From Paraburkholderia monticola (lineage in GTDB: Bacteria > Pseudomonadota > Gammaproteobacteria > Burkholderiales > Burkholderiaceae): a stretch of DNA of 64,000 bases. The position numbers and the translations under genes were made by a program. The notes beneath the pieces were generated by a model. The model was not told the origin of the DNA. It worked only from the letters and a program-made list of their open reading frames with translations, and did not search any database. Below are positions 28,525 to 38,326 of this stretch, piece after piece. How positions within the stretch are numbered: position 1 is the first letter of the stretch; every line of letters begins with the position of its first letter. The stretch spans positions 682,001 through 746,000 of the forward strand of contig NZ_LRBG01000004.1 of NCBI RefSeq assembly GCF_001580545.1. Direction: 5' to 3'.

Positions 28525-29394
28525 ATGTCGACCGATCACAGCTTTATCCTCAAACTGTCGTGCGCCGACCGGCCCGGCATCGTTCACGCCGTGTCCGGTT
28601 TTCTGTTCGAGCGTGGCAGCAATATTCTCGACTCCGCGCAGTTCGGCGACAGCCGTACCGGCGAGTTCTTCATGCGCGTGCATTTTCAGCAGGTGGGGGG
28701 CGACCCGGGGCTCGACGCGCTGCGCGTGTCGTTCAAGACGCTCGCCGAACAGTTCGGCATGAGCTGGGAGTTGCACGACGCGAACGTGAAGCCGCGCGTC
28801 GTGATCATGGTGTCGAAGATCGGTCACTGCCTGAACGATCTGCTGTTCCGCTACCGCACCGGTCAGCTCAACATCGAGATCCCGGCGATCATCTCGAACC
28901 ACAAGGAGTTCTACCAGCTCGCCGCGAGCTACGACATCCCGTTCCACCACTTCCCGCTGCTCGGCGCCACGCCGGACGCGAAAGCCGCGCAGGAAGCGCG
29001 TGTGCTCGAAGTGATCAACGAGCATCAGGCCGACCTGGTGGTGCTCGCGCGCTACATGCAGATCCTGTCGCCGACGCTGTGCGAGGCGCTGGCCGGCCGT
29101 GCGATCAACATCCATCACTCATTCCTGCCGAGCTTCAAGGGTGCGAAACCGTACTACCAGGCGTTCGACCGAGGCGTGAAGCTGATTGGTGCGACCGCTC
29201 ACTACGTGACGACCGATCTCGACGAAGGTCCGATCATCGAGCAGGAAGTCGAGCGGGTGGACCACAGCATGGCGCCGGATCAACTGACGGCGATCGGTCG
29301 CGACGTCGAGTGCGTGACGCTCGCGCGCGCGGTGAAGTGGCACGTCGAGCATCGCGTCGTGCTGAACGGCAGCAAGACGGTGGTGTTCCGCTAA
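28525..29394 (+). CDS. purU: PurU, formyltetrahydrofolate deformylase
   Basis: PurU hydrolyses 10-formyl-THF to THF and formate, balancing one-carbon pools. The 289-residue protein begins with an ACT domain (FILKLSCADRPGIVHAVSGF). The formyltransferase-fold domain follows, with catalytic NIHHSFLPSFKGAKPY near residue 200 and DLDEGPIIEQ near residue 232. The ATG at 28525 lies about 11 bases after GAAGGGAG; an upstream in-frame TTG is possible. A hairpin separates it from the convergent PepSY gene. Confidence 0.95.
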   Translation: MSTDHSFILKLSCADRPGIVHAVSGFLFERGSNILDSAQFGDSRTGEFFMRVHFQQVGGDPGLDALRVSFKTLAEQFGMSWELHDANVKPRVVIMVSKIGHCLNDLLFRYRTGQLNIEIPAIISNHKEFYQLAASYDIPFHHFPLLGATPDAKAAQEARVLEVINEHQADLVVLARYMQILSPTLCEALAGRAINIHHSFLPSFKGAKPYYQAFDRGVKLIGATAHYVTTDLDEGPIIEQEVERVDHSMAPDQLTAIGRDVECVTLARAVKWHVEHRVVLNGSKTVVFR

Positions 29395-29411
29395 AGTTTG
29401 CGCCGGTCAAA

Positions 29412-29437
29412 ACTGCGCCGGTCGAGGCCGGCGCAGT
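29412..29437. terminator. Hairpin between purU and the PepSY gene
   Basis: ACTGCGCCGG pairs perfectly with CCGGCGCAGT around a 6-base loop, 17 bases after the purU stop and 17 before the end of the converging gene. It lacks a U-tract, so its terminator role rests on stem strength and location. Confidence 0.5.
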
Positions 29438-29453
29438 CGTTGCCCCGATTTCG

Positions 29454-30680
29454 TTATGAGCGCGCCGCCGCGCCGCCCGTGCCTCTCGCGAGATTCGCGT
29501 TTTGCGCGGAGCGACGGCGGGCGTTCAGCTTCTTCAGCCAGATCAGCAGGCCCGTGATGCTCAGCACGGCCACCGCAACCCCCACCGCGCTGATCAGAAT
29601 CCGCCCGCCAAGACCGAGGATGCGCCCCGAGTGCAGCGGAAATTGCACCTGCAGGAAGATGTCGCCGGCCGTGCCCTTGCCGGGAATCTGCGTGGAGAGC
29701 CGCTTGCCGGTGGCGGCGTCCCAATACATCCACGGATTGCCGAGGCCGCTGTCGCCGTGATCGTTGCCGGGCGTGTAGAAGCCGACGCCGTACGCGTGCA
29801 TGAATCCGGCGTAGTAGAGACCGCCCGGTGGCGCGACGACATGCATCTCCTTGCGAGCCTGTTCGGCCAGTTCGACGATACGCTCGCGGCTCAGCACCTG
29901 ATCGCCCGGTTGCGGCGCGCGCAGGATTTCGGGGTTGTTGAACGGATCGGGCGTCAGCGCCGACAGCCGCGAGACGATCGGCCGCACCACCTGCGACGAC
30001 AGGTTCATCGAGACCGACGTCAGCGCGACGATCGCGAGCAGGCCCCAGATCCATACCCCGCCCGAGCGGTGCAGATCGAACGTCAGCGCGTAACCGCCGC
30101 GTTTCAGGCGGAACGCGAATGACTTGCGCCACGCCTTCAGGCTCGGAAACGACAGGCACAGCGCGATCACGCTATCGAACAGCCACACGATGCCGACGAT
30201 CCCCATCAGCCACGTTCCGATGTCGACGCCGCCGGTGAACGGCAGTTGCAGCGTGTAGTGCAGCTTGTAGATGAACGGAATCAGGTTGAGCCGCGCGAGC
30301 GATACGGCGCCCCATTCGCGGCGCCCCTGGATCTCGCCGGTGACGGGATCGACGGCGATCTGGTTGAAGTCGAGCGGGTAGGGCTGTTTCGTCGCTGGAT
30401 CGGTGCGCGGCAGCACCATCATCTGCAGCGTGTGGCCCGGTTCGACCGCGAGCGGCAGATAGGTCACCTGCAGACGCGGGTCGGCGGTTTCGACGCGGCG
30501 CGCCAGTTCGAGGCTCGATAGCGTCTGGCCAGCCGTGTGGGCCTGGTAGAACGACGGGTTCAGCGCGGCATCGAGTTCGTGGTCCCACGCGATGATCGCG
30601 CCGGTGAGGCCCGCGACGAACAGAAACAGCGCGGTCGCGACGCCAAACCAGCGGTGCAGGCGAACAAGCTGGCGTCTCAT
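29454..30680 (-). CDS. PepSY-associated transmembrane protein
   Basis: The 408-residue membrane protein has a typical PepSY_TM layout. An N-terminal LHRWFGVATALFLFVAGLTG span with a histidine is followed by a periplasmic PepSY region. KLHYTLQLPFTGGVDIGTWL, a central span and FDLHRSGGVWIWGLLAIVAL come next, and a final span lies near residue 370. Relatives are often linked to siderophore receptors and include ferric-siderophore reductases with heme-binding histidines. No receptor is adjacent here, so a reductase role is only a possibility. Confidence 0.85.
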   Translation of the reverse strand: MRRQLVRLHRWFGVATALFLFVAGLTGAIIAWDHELDAALNPSFYQAHTAGQTLSSLELARRVETADPRLQVTYLPLAVEPGHTLQMMVLPRTDPATKQPYPLDFNQIAVDPVTGEIQGRREWGAVSLARLNLIPFIYKLHYTLQLPFTGGVDIGTWLMGIVGIVWLFDSVIALCLSFPSLKAWRKSFAFRLKRGGYALTFDLHRSGGVWIWGLLAIVALTSVSMNLSSQVVRPIVSRLSALTPDPFNNPEILRAPQPGDQVLSRERIVELAEQARKEMHVVAPPGGLYYAGFMHAYGVGFYTPGNDHGDSGLGNPWMYWDAATGKRLSTQIPGKGTAGDIFLQVQFPLHSGRILGLGGRILISAVGVAVAVLSITGLLIWLKKLNARRRSAQNANLARGTGGAAARS

Positions 30681-30858
30681 GCGAGAGCCGGCAACGAGTA
30701 GCAGGGACCCAGGCGGAAACGCGAGCGGGAAAAAATCAGGTGAAACGTCACGATGCGGACTGACTGTAAATAGGAATTGTTCGCATCTTAGGGGTTGGCG
30801 CGATCTGCTGCAAGTTTTCTGTCAGCAAGAGCCGGCGATGCAGCGTCGCGAGAAGTAC

Positions 30859-30883
30859 AAAAAAAGCGGCACCGAAGTGCCGC
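30859..30883 (-). terminator. Intrinsic terminator after the AI-2E permease gene
   Basis: On the minus strand GCGGCAC pairs with GTGCCGC around a 4-base loop and runs into seven T residues (30865-30859). It lies about 95 bases after the permease stop. The rest of the roughly 300-bp gap (30681-30976) shows no other clear feature. Confidence 0.85.
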
Positions 30884-30976
30884 TTCCGCTTTCGTGGCCG
30901 CAATGGCCTGCCGGAGTTTTGAGTGCTCGAGCTGCGTGTTAGTGAGTGCTGACTTTGGCTGTTCAGCCGCGCCCGC

Positions 30977-32062
30977 TTACACCAATCGCAAATAAATCAG
31001 CTCGCGTTTGACATATGCATAGAAGATTGGCGCCGCGATGACCCCGGCGATGCCGAACGCCGCCTCCATCACCAGCATCGCGATCAGTAGCTCCCAGGCG
31101 CGCGCCTCGATCTGGCCACCGACGATCCGCGCATTCAGGAAGTACTCGAGCTTATGAATCAGGATCAGGAACACGAGCGACATGACCGCCGCCGGAAAAC
31201 TCACCGACAGGGCGACCGCGACGATGATCGTGTTCGAGATCAGATTGCCGATCACCGGCAGCAGTCCCACGATGAACGTGACGAGCACCAGCGTTTTCGA
31301 CAGCGGCAGCCGGTCGTGGAAGACCGGCAGGATCACGAGCAGGAAGATCGCCGTGAATACCGCGTTGAGCGCGGAAATCTTCACCTGCGCGAACACGATG
31401 CGGCGGAACGCATCGGCAAAGCGCGTGACGCGCGTGACGAACGCGGTGGACAGCGGCAGCCGCTGGATATGCTTCTGTGCGCCGACCGCGATGATCGCGC
31501 CGATGATCATGCCGATCAGGACGTGCGTGAACGCGCGCGCGACGGTCGTGCCGCTTTGCTGCAGCATGTTCGCGTGCGTGTGCATCAATTCCGTGGCTCT
31601 CGTCTTCATCTGCTCGGTGTCGACCGGCAGATAGTTCGCGACGAATTGCGGAATCCTGCCGCGCGCCTGGTCGATCAGCTGCATCGCCTGATCGAGCAGC
31701 GCCTGCACGCTCGGCACGTCGTTCTCGAAATGCGAGATGATGCCAAGCGTGAGACCCGTCAGCGCGCCGACGATCACCGTCGACAGGATCACCACCGCGA
31801 GCCAGCGCGCGCGCTTGCTCGACATGTGACGCTCGATGCGCGGCGCGATCAGATGCACGAGTTGAAACACCAGCAGCCCGGCGAGCAGCGCGCCGAGCAG
31901 TTTCAGTTCGATGACCGCCCACATGCCGAACAGCATCACCAGATAGCTGCCGATCTCGACCGCCGACAGCTTCGGCAGACTCATGTCGCTGGTCAGCCTG
32001 ACCGGGCGCGGGCGCAGGTCCTGCACCCGATCTTCTTCGCGCGCCTGATTACGCTTGGTCAT
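30977..32062 (-). CDS. AI-2E family transporter (PerM-like permease)
   Basis: The 361-residue inner-membrane protein has about seven to eight hydrophobic spans. It includes the diagnostic C-terminal pattern IVGLLPVIGNLISNTIIVAVAL and GGQIEARAWELLIAMLVMEAAFGIAGVIAAP. The basic N-terminal 25 residues are cytosolic. Members have been described as autoinducer-2 exporters or Na+/H+ antiporters; the substrate is not known. uvrA lies 34 bp upstream on the same strand, so it may be cotranscribed. Confidence 0.87.
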   Translation of the reverse strand: MTKRNQAREEDRVQDLRPRPVRLTSDMSLPKLSAVEIGSYLVMLFGMWAVIELKLLGALLAGLLVFQLVHLIAPRIERHMSSKRARWLAVVILSTVIVGALTGLTLGIISHFENDVPSVQALLDQAMQLIDQARGRIPQFVANYLPVDTEQMKTRATELMHTHANMLQQSGTTVARAFTHVLIGMIIGAIIAVGAQKHIQRLPLSTAFVTRVTRFADAFRRIVFAQVKISALNAVFTAIFLLVILPVFHDRLPLSKTLVLVTFIVGLLPVIGNLISNTIIVAVALSVSFPAAVMSLVFLILIHKLEYFLNARIVGGQIEARAWELLIAMLVMEAAFGIAGVIAAPIFYAYVKRELIYLRLV

Positions 32063-32096
32063 GGCTTATTCGGTCTCCAACCTCGGTAGTGCAGCG

Positions 32097-34970
32097 TTAC
32101 TTTGCGCTGGCGGCGCGCTTGAGCAGCGGCGCCAGGTATTTGCCGGTAAAACTTGCTTTCGACTTCGCAACCTGCTCGGGCGTGCCCTGCGCGATGATCT
32201 GCCCGCCGCCGGCGCCGCCTTCGGGACCGAGATCGATGACCCAGTCCGCAGTTTTGATTACATCGAGATTATGTTCGATGATCACGACGGTATTACCCTG
32301 GTCGCGTAACCGGTGTATGACTTCCAGCAATAGCGCGATATCGTGAAAGTGCAGGCCGGTGGTCGGTTCGTCAAGGATGTATAGCGTGCGACCGGTATCA
32401 CGCTTGCTCAGTTCCAGCGAGAGTTTCACGCGCTGTGCCTCGCCGCCCGACAGCGTGGTGGCCGACTGACCGAGTCGAATATAGCCGAGACCCACGTCCA
32501 GCAAGGTTTTCAGCTTGCGCGCGACGACCGGTACGGCCTTGAAGAACTCGTACGCGTGTTCGACCGTCATGTCGAGCACTTCGCTGATGTTGCTCCCTTT
32601 GTACTGGATGTCGAGCGTTTCGCGGTTGTAGCGCTTGCCGTGGCAGACGTCGCACGGCACGTACACGTCGGGCAGGAAGTGCATCTCGACCTTCAGCACG
32701 CCGTCGCCCTGGCACGATTCGCAGCGGCCGCCCTTCACGTTGAACGAGAAGCGGCCCGGATCGTAGCCGCGCTCCTTGGCGGCCGGCACGCCCGCGAACA
32801 GCTCGCGGATCGGCGTGAACAGGCCCGTGTAGGTCGCCGGATTCGAGCGCGGCGTGCGGCCGATCGGCGACTGGTCGACGTTGATCACCTTGTCGAAATG
32901 CTCGAGGCCCTCGATCGACTCGTACGGTGCCGGCTCCGTGGCCGAACCGTACAGATGATGCGCGACCGCGTGATACAGCGTGTCGTTGATCAGCGTCGAC
33001 TTGCCCGAGCCGGACACGCCGGTCACGCAGGTCAGGAGACCCACCGGTAGATCGAGCGTGACGTGGTGAAGGTTGTTGCCGTGCGCCTCGACGATGCGCA
33101 GGTGCCGCTCGTCGGGCTCTTTGCGCTCGTCGGGGTATTCGATCGTGAGCGCGCCCGACATGTACTGGCCGGTCAGCGACGCCGCGTTCTTCTGCACCTC
33201 TTTCGGCGTGCCCTCGGCGATGATCATGCCGCCGTGCTCGCCCGCGCCCGGCCCCATATCGACCACGTAGTCGGCCATGCGGATCATGTCCTCGTCGTGC
33301 TCGACGACGATCACCGAGTTGCCGAGGTCGCGCAGATGCTTGAGCGTCGAGATCAGCCGGTCGTTGTCGCGCTGATGCAGGCCGATCGACGGTTCGTCGA
33401 GCACGTACATCACGCCGGTCAGGCCCGAGCCGATCTGGGAGGCGAGGCGAATGCGCTGCGCCTCGCCGCCCGACAGCGTTTCCGCGCTGCGTTCTAGCGA
33501 CAGGTAATCGAGCCCGACGTTATTGAGGAACATCAGACGCGCGACGATTTCCTTCACGACCTTGTCGGCGATCTCGCGTTTCGAGCCTTCGAGGCGCAGG
33601 GTCTGGAAGTAGCCGAGCGCATCGCGCAACGGCCAGCCGCTGATTTCGAAGATGCCGCGCGCGTCGCTGTCCGCGCCGATGCGCACGAAACGCGCCTCGC
33701 GACGCAGACGCGTACCCGCGCACGCCGGGCACGCCTGGTTGTTCTGGTACTTGGCGAGCTCTTCGCGCACCGCGGACGAATCGGTCTCGCGGTAGCGCCG
33801 CTCCAGATTCGGGATGATCCCTTCGAACACGTGCTCGCGCACCGACGTGCGGCCGCGCTCGTTGATGTACGAGAACGGAATTTCCTGCTTGCCCGAACCG
33901 TACAGCAGGATCTTGCGGACTTTCTCCGGCAGGTCTTCGAACGCGGTGTCGATGTCGAAGTCGTAGAACGCCGCGAGGCTCTGCAGCATCTGGAAGTAGA
34001 ACTGGTTGCGCCGGTCCCAGCCCTTCACCGCGCCCGCGGCGAGCGACAGCGACGGATGCGCGACGACCCGCTTCGGATCGAAGAACGTGATCTGGCCGAG
34101 ACCGTCGCATTCGGGGCACGCACCCATCGGGTTGTTGAACGAGAACAGGCGCGGTTCGAGTTCCGGCAGCGAATACGAGCAGATCGGGCAGGCGAACTTC
34201 GAGCTGAACAGGTGCTCCTTGTCCGTATCCATTTCGAGCGCGATCGCGCGGCCGTCGGCGAGACGCAGCGCCGTTTCGAACGATTCGGCGAGGCGCTGCT
34301 TCATGTCCGGGCGCACGCGCAGACGGTCGATCACGACGTCGATCGTGTGCTTGTCGTTTTTCTTCAGCTTCGGCAGCGATTCGACTTCGTAGATTTTCGC
34401 GGTGCCTTCGTTGGCGGTGCCACCGCCCGAGCGCACGCGAAAGCGCACGAAACCTTGCGCCTGCATGTCGTCAAACAGATCCGTGTGCTCGCCCTTGCGA
34501 TCGGAGACGACGGGCGCGAGGATCATCAGGCGCGTTTCTTCGGGCAGTGCGAGCGCCGCGTCGACCATCTGCGAGACGCTCTGCGCTTCGAGCGGAATCT
34601 CGTGATCGGGGCAGTAGGGTGTGCCGACGCGCGCGAACAGCAGACGCAGATAATCGTGGATTTCGGTGACGGTGCCGACCGTCGAGCGCGGATTGTGCGA
34701 AGTCGCCTTCTGTTCGATCGAAATGGCCGGCGACAACCCTTCGATGAGGTCGACGTCCGGCTTTTCCATCAGTTGCAGGAACTGCCGCGCGTAGGCGGAG
34801 AGACTTTCGACGTAGCGCCGCTGACCTTCCGCATAGAGCGTATCGAACGCCAGCGACGATTTGCCGGAGCCGGAAAGCCCCGTGATAACGACGAGCTTGT
34901 GACGCGGTAAGTCGAGATTGACGTTCTTCAGGTTGTGGGTGCGAGCCCCACGAATACGGATTTGTTCCAC
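32097..34970 (-). CDS. uvrA: UvrA, excinuclease ABC subunit A
   Basis: UvrA is the damage-sensing ATPase of nucleotide excision repair. The product of about 957 residues has two ABC modules, with Walker [14 protein letters not shown] near residue 30 and [13 protein letters not shown] near residue 650. Each module has an LSGGEAQR signature. Zinc-finger cysteines are in [12 protein letters not shown]...CPEC and CESCQGDG...CDVC. The family start [18 protein letters not shown] points to a GTG start at 34970; an in-frame ATG at 35009 would add 13 residues. It diverges from an MFS gene. Confidence 0.96.
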   Translation of the reverse strand: MEQIRIRGARTHNLKNVNLDLPRHKLVVITGLSGSGKSSLAFDTLYAEGQRRYVESLSAYARQFLQLMEKPDVDLIEGLSPAISIEQKATSHNPRSTVGTVTEIHDYLRLLFARVGTPYCPDHEIPLEAQSVSQMVDAALALPEETRLMILAPVVSDRKGEHTDLFDDMQAQGFVRFRVRSGGGTANEGTAKIYEVESLPKLKKNDKHTIDVVIDRLRVRPDMKQRLAESFETALRLADGRAIALEMDTDKEHLFSSKFACPICSYSLPELEPRLFSFNNPMGACPECDGLGQITFFDPKRVVAHPSLSLAAGAVKGWDRRNQFYFQMLQSLAAFYDFDIDTAFEDLPEKVRKILLYGSGKQEIPFSYINERGRTSVREHVFEGIIPNLERRYRETDSSAVREELAKYQNNQACPACAGTRLRREARFVRIGADSDARGIFEISGWPLRDALGYFQTLRLEGSKREIADKVVKEIVARLMFLNNVGLDYLSLERSAETLSGGEAQRIRLASQIGSGLTGVMYVLDEPSIGLHQRDNDRLISTLKHLRDLGNSVIVVEHDEDMIRMADYVVDMGPGAGEHGGMIIAEGTPKEVQKNAASLTGQYMSGALTIEYPDERKEPDERHLRIVEAHGNNLHHVTLDLPVGLLTCVTGVSGSGKSTLINDTLYHAVAHHLYGSATEPAPYESIEGLEHFDKVINVDQSPIGRTPRSNPATYTGLFTPIRELFAGVPAAKERGYDPGRFSFNVKGGRCESCQGDGVLKVEMHFLPDVYVPCDVCHGKRYNRETLDIQYKGSNISEVLDMTVEHAYEFFKAVPVVARKLKTLLDVGLGYIRLGQSATTLSGGEAQRVKLSLELSKRDTGRTLYILDEPTTGLHFHDIALLLEVIHRLRDQGNTVVIIEHNLDVIKTADWVIDLGPEGGAGGGQIIAQGTPEQVAKSKASFTGKYLAPLLKRAASAK

Positions 34971-35247
34971 GGATTTATTCCATGAACTGCGGAAAGGGAG
35001 ACAGGCCAAACCTGCTACTATAACGACTTTTCCAGACCGCCGTTACGGCTTCCTGACAGCGGGAACGAGGCGCGAGGGCAGGTTCGGGGTGAGCCGCAAA
35101 GCGGCGCTGCACGGCGCTTTCGCGCTGCGGGAAAAAGGCGTAACTGGGGCCGTTTTCCACGAGTACAAGATGCCGCCCGCCTCACCGTGCCGGCGGCCAA
35201 AGCTGTCCCCACGGGCTTGCCGCCCGGTTCATTCAAACAACGCTTCG

Positions 35248-36435
35248 ATGTCCAATCCGTCCGCCATCTCCACACGCATGAGCGCGCCCGAACTGCGCGC
35301 GACCGTGTCGCTTGCCGCGATCTTCGCGCTGCGCATGCTGGGTCTCTTCATGATCATGCCGGTCTTCTCGATCTACGCGAAGACCATCCCCGGCGGCGAA
35401 AACGTGCTGCTCGTCGGTGTCGCGCTCGGCGCGTACGGCGTCACGCAGTCGATGCTGTACATCTTCTATGGCTGGATTTCCGACAAGGTCGGCCGCAAGC
35501 CGGTGATCGCAACGGGCCTGCTGATCTTCGCGATCGGCAGCTTCGTCGCGGCGGGCGCGCACGACATGACCTGGATCATCGTCGGCCGTGTGATTCAGGG
35601 GATGGGCGCGGTGTCGTCGGCGGTGATCGCGTTTATCGCCGATCTGACCTCGGAGGAACATCGCACCAAGGCGATGGCGATGGTTGGCGCCAGCATCGGC
35701 GTGTCGTTCGCGGTGGCGATCGTCGGCGCACCGATCGTGTTCCACTGGCTCGGCATGAGCGGGCTCTTCACGCTGGTCGGCGTGTTCGCGATTCTCGCGA
35801 TCGGCGTCGTGCTATGGATCGTGCCCGATGCGCCGAAGCCGGTGCACGTGCGCGCGCCGTTCGCCGAAGTGCTGCACAACGTCGAGCTGCTGCGTTTGAA
35901 TTTCGGCGTGCTCGTGCTGCACGCGACGCAAACCGCGCTGTTCCTCGTCGTGCCGCGCATTCTCGAAGCGGGCGGGCTGCCGGTCGCTTCGCACTGGAAG
36001 GTGTATCTGCCGGTCATGGGGCTGTCGTTCGTGATGATGGTGCCGGCGATCATCGCCGCCGAAAAGCGCGGCAAAATGAAGATCGTGCTGCTGTCGGCGA
36101 TCGCCCTTATCCTGATCGGCCAGTTGTTATTGGGCGTGGCTCCGCATACGATTCTGAGTGTGGCGGCGATCCTGTTCGTGTACTTTCTCGGCTTCAATAT
36201 TCTCGAGGCCTCGCAGCCTTCGCTGGTGTCGAAACTGGCGCCCGGCACCCGCAAGGGAGCGGCGGCCGGCGTGTACAACACCACGCAGTCGATCGGTCTG
36301 GCGCTGGGCGGGATGGTCGGCGGCTGGCTGCTGAAGGTGAACGGCCAGAGCGCGGTCTTCTTCGCCTGCTCTGGGCTGGTATTTTGCTGGCTTATAATCG
36401 CCGCGAAGATGAAACAGCCGCCGCGTAAGGCATGA
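35248..36435 (+). CDS. MFS transporter (YajR-like, without C-terminal domain)
   Basis: The 395-residue protein has 12 predicted membrane spans. The MFS A-motif GWISDKVGRKPVIATGLL is near residue 75, and a motif C-like stretch (VGASIGVSFAVAIVGAPIVFHWLG) follows. It resembles YajR-type drug/H+ antiporters but stops after the last span, without the YAM domain. ATGs at 35248 and 35278 are both possible starts. It stands between uvrA and ssb, a placement I recall from other Burkholderia genomes. The 277-bp gap upstream shows no recognisable LexA box. Confidence 0.87.
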   Translation: MSNPSAISTRMSAPELRATVSLAAIFALRMLGLFMIMPVFSIYAKTIPGGENVLLVGVALGAYGVTQSMLYIFYGWISDKVGRKPVIATGLLIFAIGSFVAAGAHDMTWIIVGRVIQGMGAVSSAVIAFIADLTSEEHRTKAMAMVGASIGVSFAVAIVGAPIVFHWLGMSGLFTLVGVFAILAIGVVLWIVPDAPKPVHVRAPFAEVLHNVELLRLNFGVLVLHATQTALFLVVPRILEAGGLPVASHWKVYLPVMGLSFVMMVPAIIAAEKRGKMKIVLLSAIALILIGQLLLGVAPHTILSVAAILFVYFLGFNILEASQPSLVSKLAPGTRKGAAAGVYNTTQSIGLALGGMVGGWLLKVNGQSAVFFACSGLVFCWLIIAAKMKQPPRKA

Positions 36436-36581
36436 CGCAGCGTACTCGGGACCCCTCCCGAATCATCCAGAACTTACCCGGCGGCGCGCAGAGGCGCTCT
36501 TCTGGTCTCGGGCCTGCCGGCCATGAGACGCGAACCGCGTAGTGCCGCGCCGCCTGCAACAGGAATCAACAGGAGAAACAC

Positions 36582-37124
36582 ATGGCATCCGTGAACAAGG
36601 TCATTCTGGTCGGCAACCTCGGAGCCGATCCGGAGGTCCGCTATCTTCCTAGCGGCGACGCAGTGGCGAACATCCGCCTTGCGACGACGGACCGCTACAA
36701 GGACAAGGCGTCGGGCGAGATGAAGGAAGCCACCGAGTGGCACCGCGTCGCATTTTTCGGCCGCCTCGCGGAAATCGTGGCGGAATATCTGAAGAAGGGC
36801 TCGTCGGTGTACCTCGAAGGGCGCATCCGCACGCGCAAGTGGCAGGCGCAGGACGGCACGGAACGTTACTCGACGGAGATCGTCGCGGAACAGATGCAGA
36901 TGCTCGGCGGCCGTGGTGGCGCGTCGATGGGCGGCGGCGATGAAGGCGGCTATAGCCGTGGCGAGCCGTCGGAGCGTAGCGGCGGCGGTGGTGGCGGTCG
37001 CGCGATGTCGTCGGGCGGCGGCGCCTCACGTGGCGGCAGCGGCGGCGGCGGTGGCGGCGCGAGCCGTCCGAGCGCGCCGGCGGGCGGTGGCTTCGATGAA
37101 ATGGATGACGACATTCCGTTCTAA
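36582..37124 (+). CDS. ssb: Ssb, single-stranded DNA-binding protein
   Basis: Ssb coats single-stranded DNA in replication, repair and recombination. The 180-residue protein has an N-terminal OB fold ([41 protein letters not shown]). A Gly/Ser-rich linker (about residues 112-168) follows, then the protein-interaction tail MDDDIPF. An AGGAG ribosome-binding site precedes the ATG. A strong terminator follows. Confidence 0.97.
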   Translation: MASVNKVILVGNLGADPEVRYLPSGDAVANIRLATTDRYKDKASGEMKEATEWHRVAFFGRLAEIVAEYLKKGSSVYLEGRIRTRKWQAQDGTERYSTEIVAEQMQMLGGRGGASMGGGDEGGYSRGEPSERSGGGGGGRAMSSGGGASRGGSGGGGGGASRPSAPAGGGFDEMDDDIPF

Positions 37125-37175
37125 TCCTTCCAGCTCGATGCAGACCCGACCAGCTTTCCGCTGATCGACACATCA

Positions 37176-37218
37176 AGAAAGGCCCGCTTTCCCTCAGGAA
37201 CGCGGGCCTTTCTGTTTC
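37176..37218 (+). terminator. Intrinsic terminator of ssb
   Basis: AGAAAGGCCCGC (37176-37187) pairs perfectly with GCGGGCCTTTCT (37202-37213), followed by GTTTC. It lies 52 bases after ssb and before the converging DUF4239 gene, and may serve both strands. Confidence 0.85.
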
Positions 37219-37264
37219 CAGAGACTTTTCTCACGTCACGCGCGCGGAGCGTTCCTCCGAAAAC

Positions 37265-38065
37265 TCACCGGCTCAAATGCTCCAAGGTATCGCGCAACGG
37301 CATACTCGAAATCACGATCGGCCCGGTAAACGGCGTATCCAGATCGACGATCACATAAATCGCCGAAGCAATCGACACGGCCCCCAGCGATATCGTCACC
37401 AGCGCCAACGCGTTGCGCGGCGCGATCAAGCCGAAGCTCAGAAAAATCACGCCTAGCCAGAACGTCAGCGTCTTGAAGAACGGCTGCGAAATCGAGCTGT
37501 GCGCTTCCTCGATGATTTTCCAGCGCGCATCGATGACGCGCCGGTACTGCGTCAACGCATCCTCCAGCGCGCGTTGCTGCAGCGAATCCTGGGTGCGCAG
37601 TTGCCGCAATTGCTGCCCGACCGTGGCCAGCATGTCGCCGAGCCGCACGCTTTCGAGTTGCTGCGAATTGTCCGGCGGGCCGAGGTCGCGCGGATACTCG
37701 CCGCTCGGCGCCGGCTCCTGCGGCCACGTCGACGCGATCGCCGCCGCCGTGTACTGGCGCAACAGATGCCGCGCGTCGTCCGCCGCGCTGCCAAGCTCGC
37801 GCAGCGTCGTGTCGAATTCGATCAACTCGGCCGCGTAGGTGCGCATATCGTTCGAGGCCGTATCGAAGCTCGCTTTCGCCGACGCCGTCATCAAACCGAG
37901 CACCAGCGCGGCGAACGTCACCAGCATGCCGATCACGAGTTGCACGAGCTGCACGGTCTCGTGCGCTTTGTGCTCCTCCGGCAACAGCGGCCGCACCCCG
38001 ACGCCGAGGCCGGTAGCGATCAGCAGCAGCACGAACACGAGTACGGCCGAACCGATTTCCGACAT
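37265..38065 (-). CDS. DUF4239 family membrane protein
   Basis: The 266-residue protein has an N-terminal span (SAVLVFVLLLIATGLGVGV). A second span follows near residues 45-65 (LVQLVIGMLVTFAALVLGLM), then a long soluble helical region of about 110 residues. Two C-terminal spans end it (FFKTLTFWLGVIFLSFGLIA and NALALVTISLGAVSIASAIY). This matches the uncharacterised DUF4239 layout, with the LDTPFTG motif typical near the end. Function is unknown. The ATG at 38065 (MSEIGSAV) is chosen because the open frame upstream has no similarity. Confidence 0.8.
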   Translation of the reverse strand: MSEIGSAVLVFVLLLIATGLGVGVRPLLPEEHKAHETVQLVQLVIGMLVTFAALVLGLMTASAKASFDTASNDMRTYAAELIEFDTTLRELGSAADDARHLLRQYTAAAIASTWPQEPAPSGEYPRDLGPPDNSQQLESVRLGDMLATVGQQLRQLRTQDSLQQRALEDALTQYRRVIDARWKIIEEAHSSISQPFFKTLTFWLGVIFLSFGLIAPRNALALVTISLGAVSIASAIYVIVDLDTPFTGPIVISSMPLRDTLEHLSR

Positions 38066-38164
38066 AGACGCGCTCCGGGCGGCAAGAGGCTTCGACAGAA
38101 GGGCTTCAGCAAGCGGGCTTCGAAACTTTACTGATGTAACGCAAGCGGCCCGAGCGATCAACCA

Positions 38165-38191
38165 TAAAGTTTTCGAACGATACGCCGTTGT
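38165..38191 (+). promoter_or_regulatory. Sigma-28 (FliA) promoter for the chemoreceptor gene
   Basis: TAAAGTTT, an 11-base spacer and GCCGTTGT match the enterobacterial FliA consensus (TAAAGTTT-N11-GCCGATAA) at 14 of 16 positions. It lies about 135 bp upstream of the chemoreceptor start and points toward it. This suggests the receptor is a late flagellar/chemotaxis class gene. Confidence 0.75.
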
Positions 38192-38326
38192 ACTCAATGT
38201 GCTGTTTGCTTAATTTTCAGTCGAGTTGCGGACCGGGCCGAACGGCGTGGGCGCAGCATGCGTGGCCGTGCAGATATCGTGAACGATACGCAAACATCGG
38301 CCGGGCAGCCCAAGGAGACCAGTCCG

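Noticed and set aside
30768-30786. Possible Fur box upstream of the PepSY membrane protein
   Set aside because: GAA-TTG-TTC with partly matching flanks only loosely resembles the Fur consensus. The arms match each other at about five of eight positions, too weak to annotate.
34971-35247. Search for a LexA (SOS) box upstream of uvrA
   Set aside because: No CTGT-N8-ACAG type palindrome was found between uvrA and the divergent MFS gene, nor in the gap before ssb.
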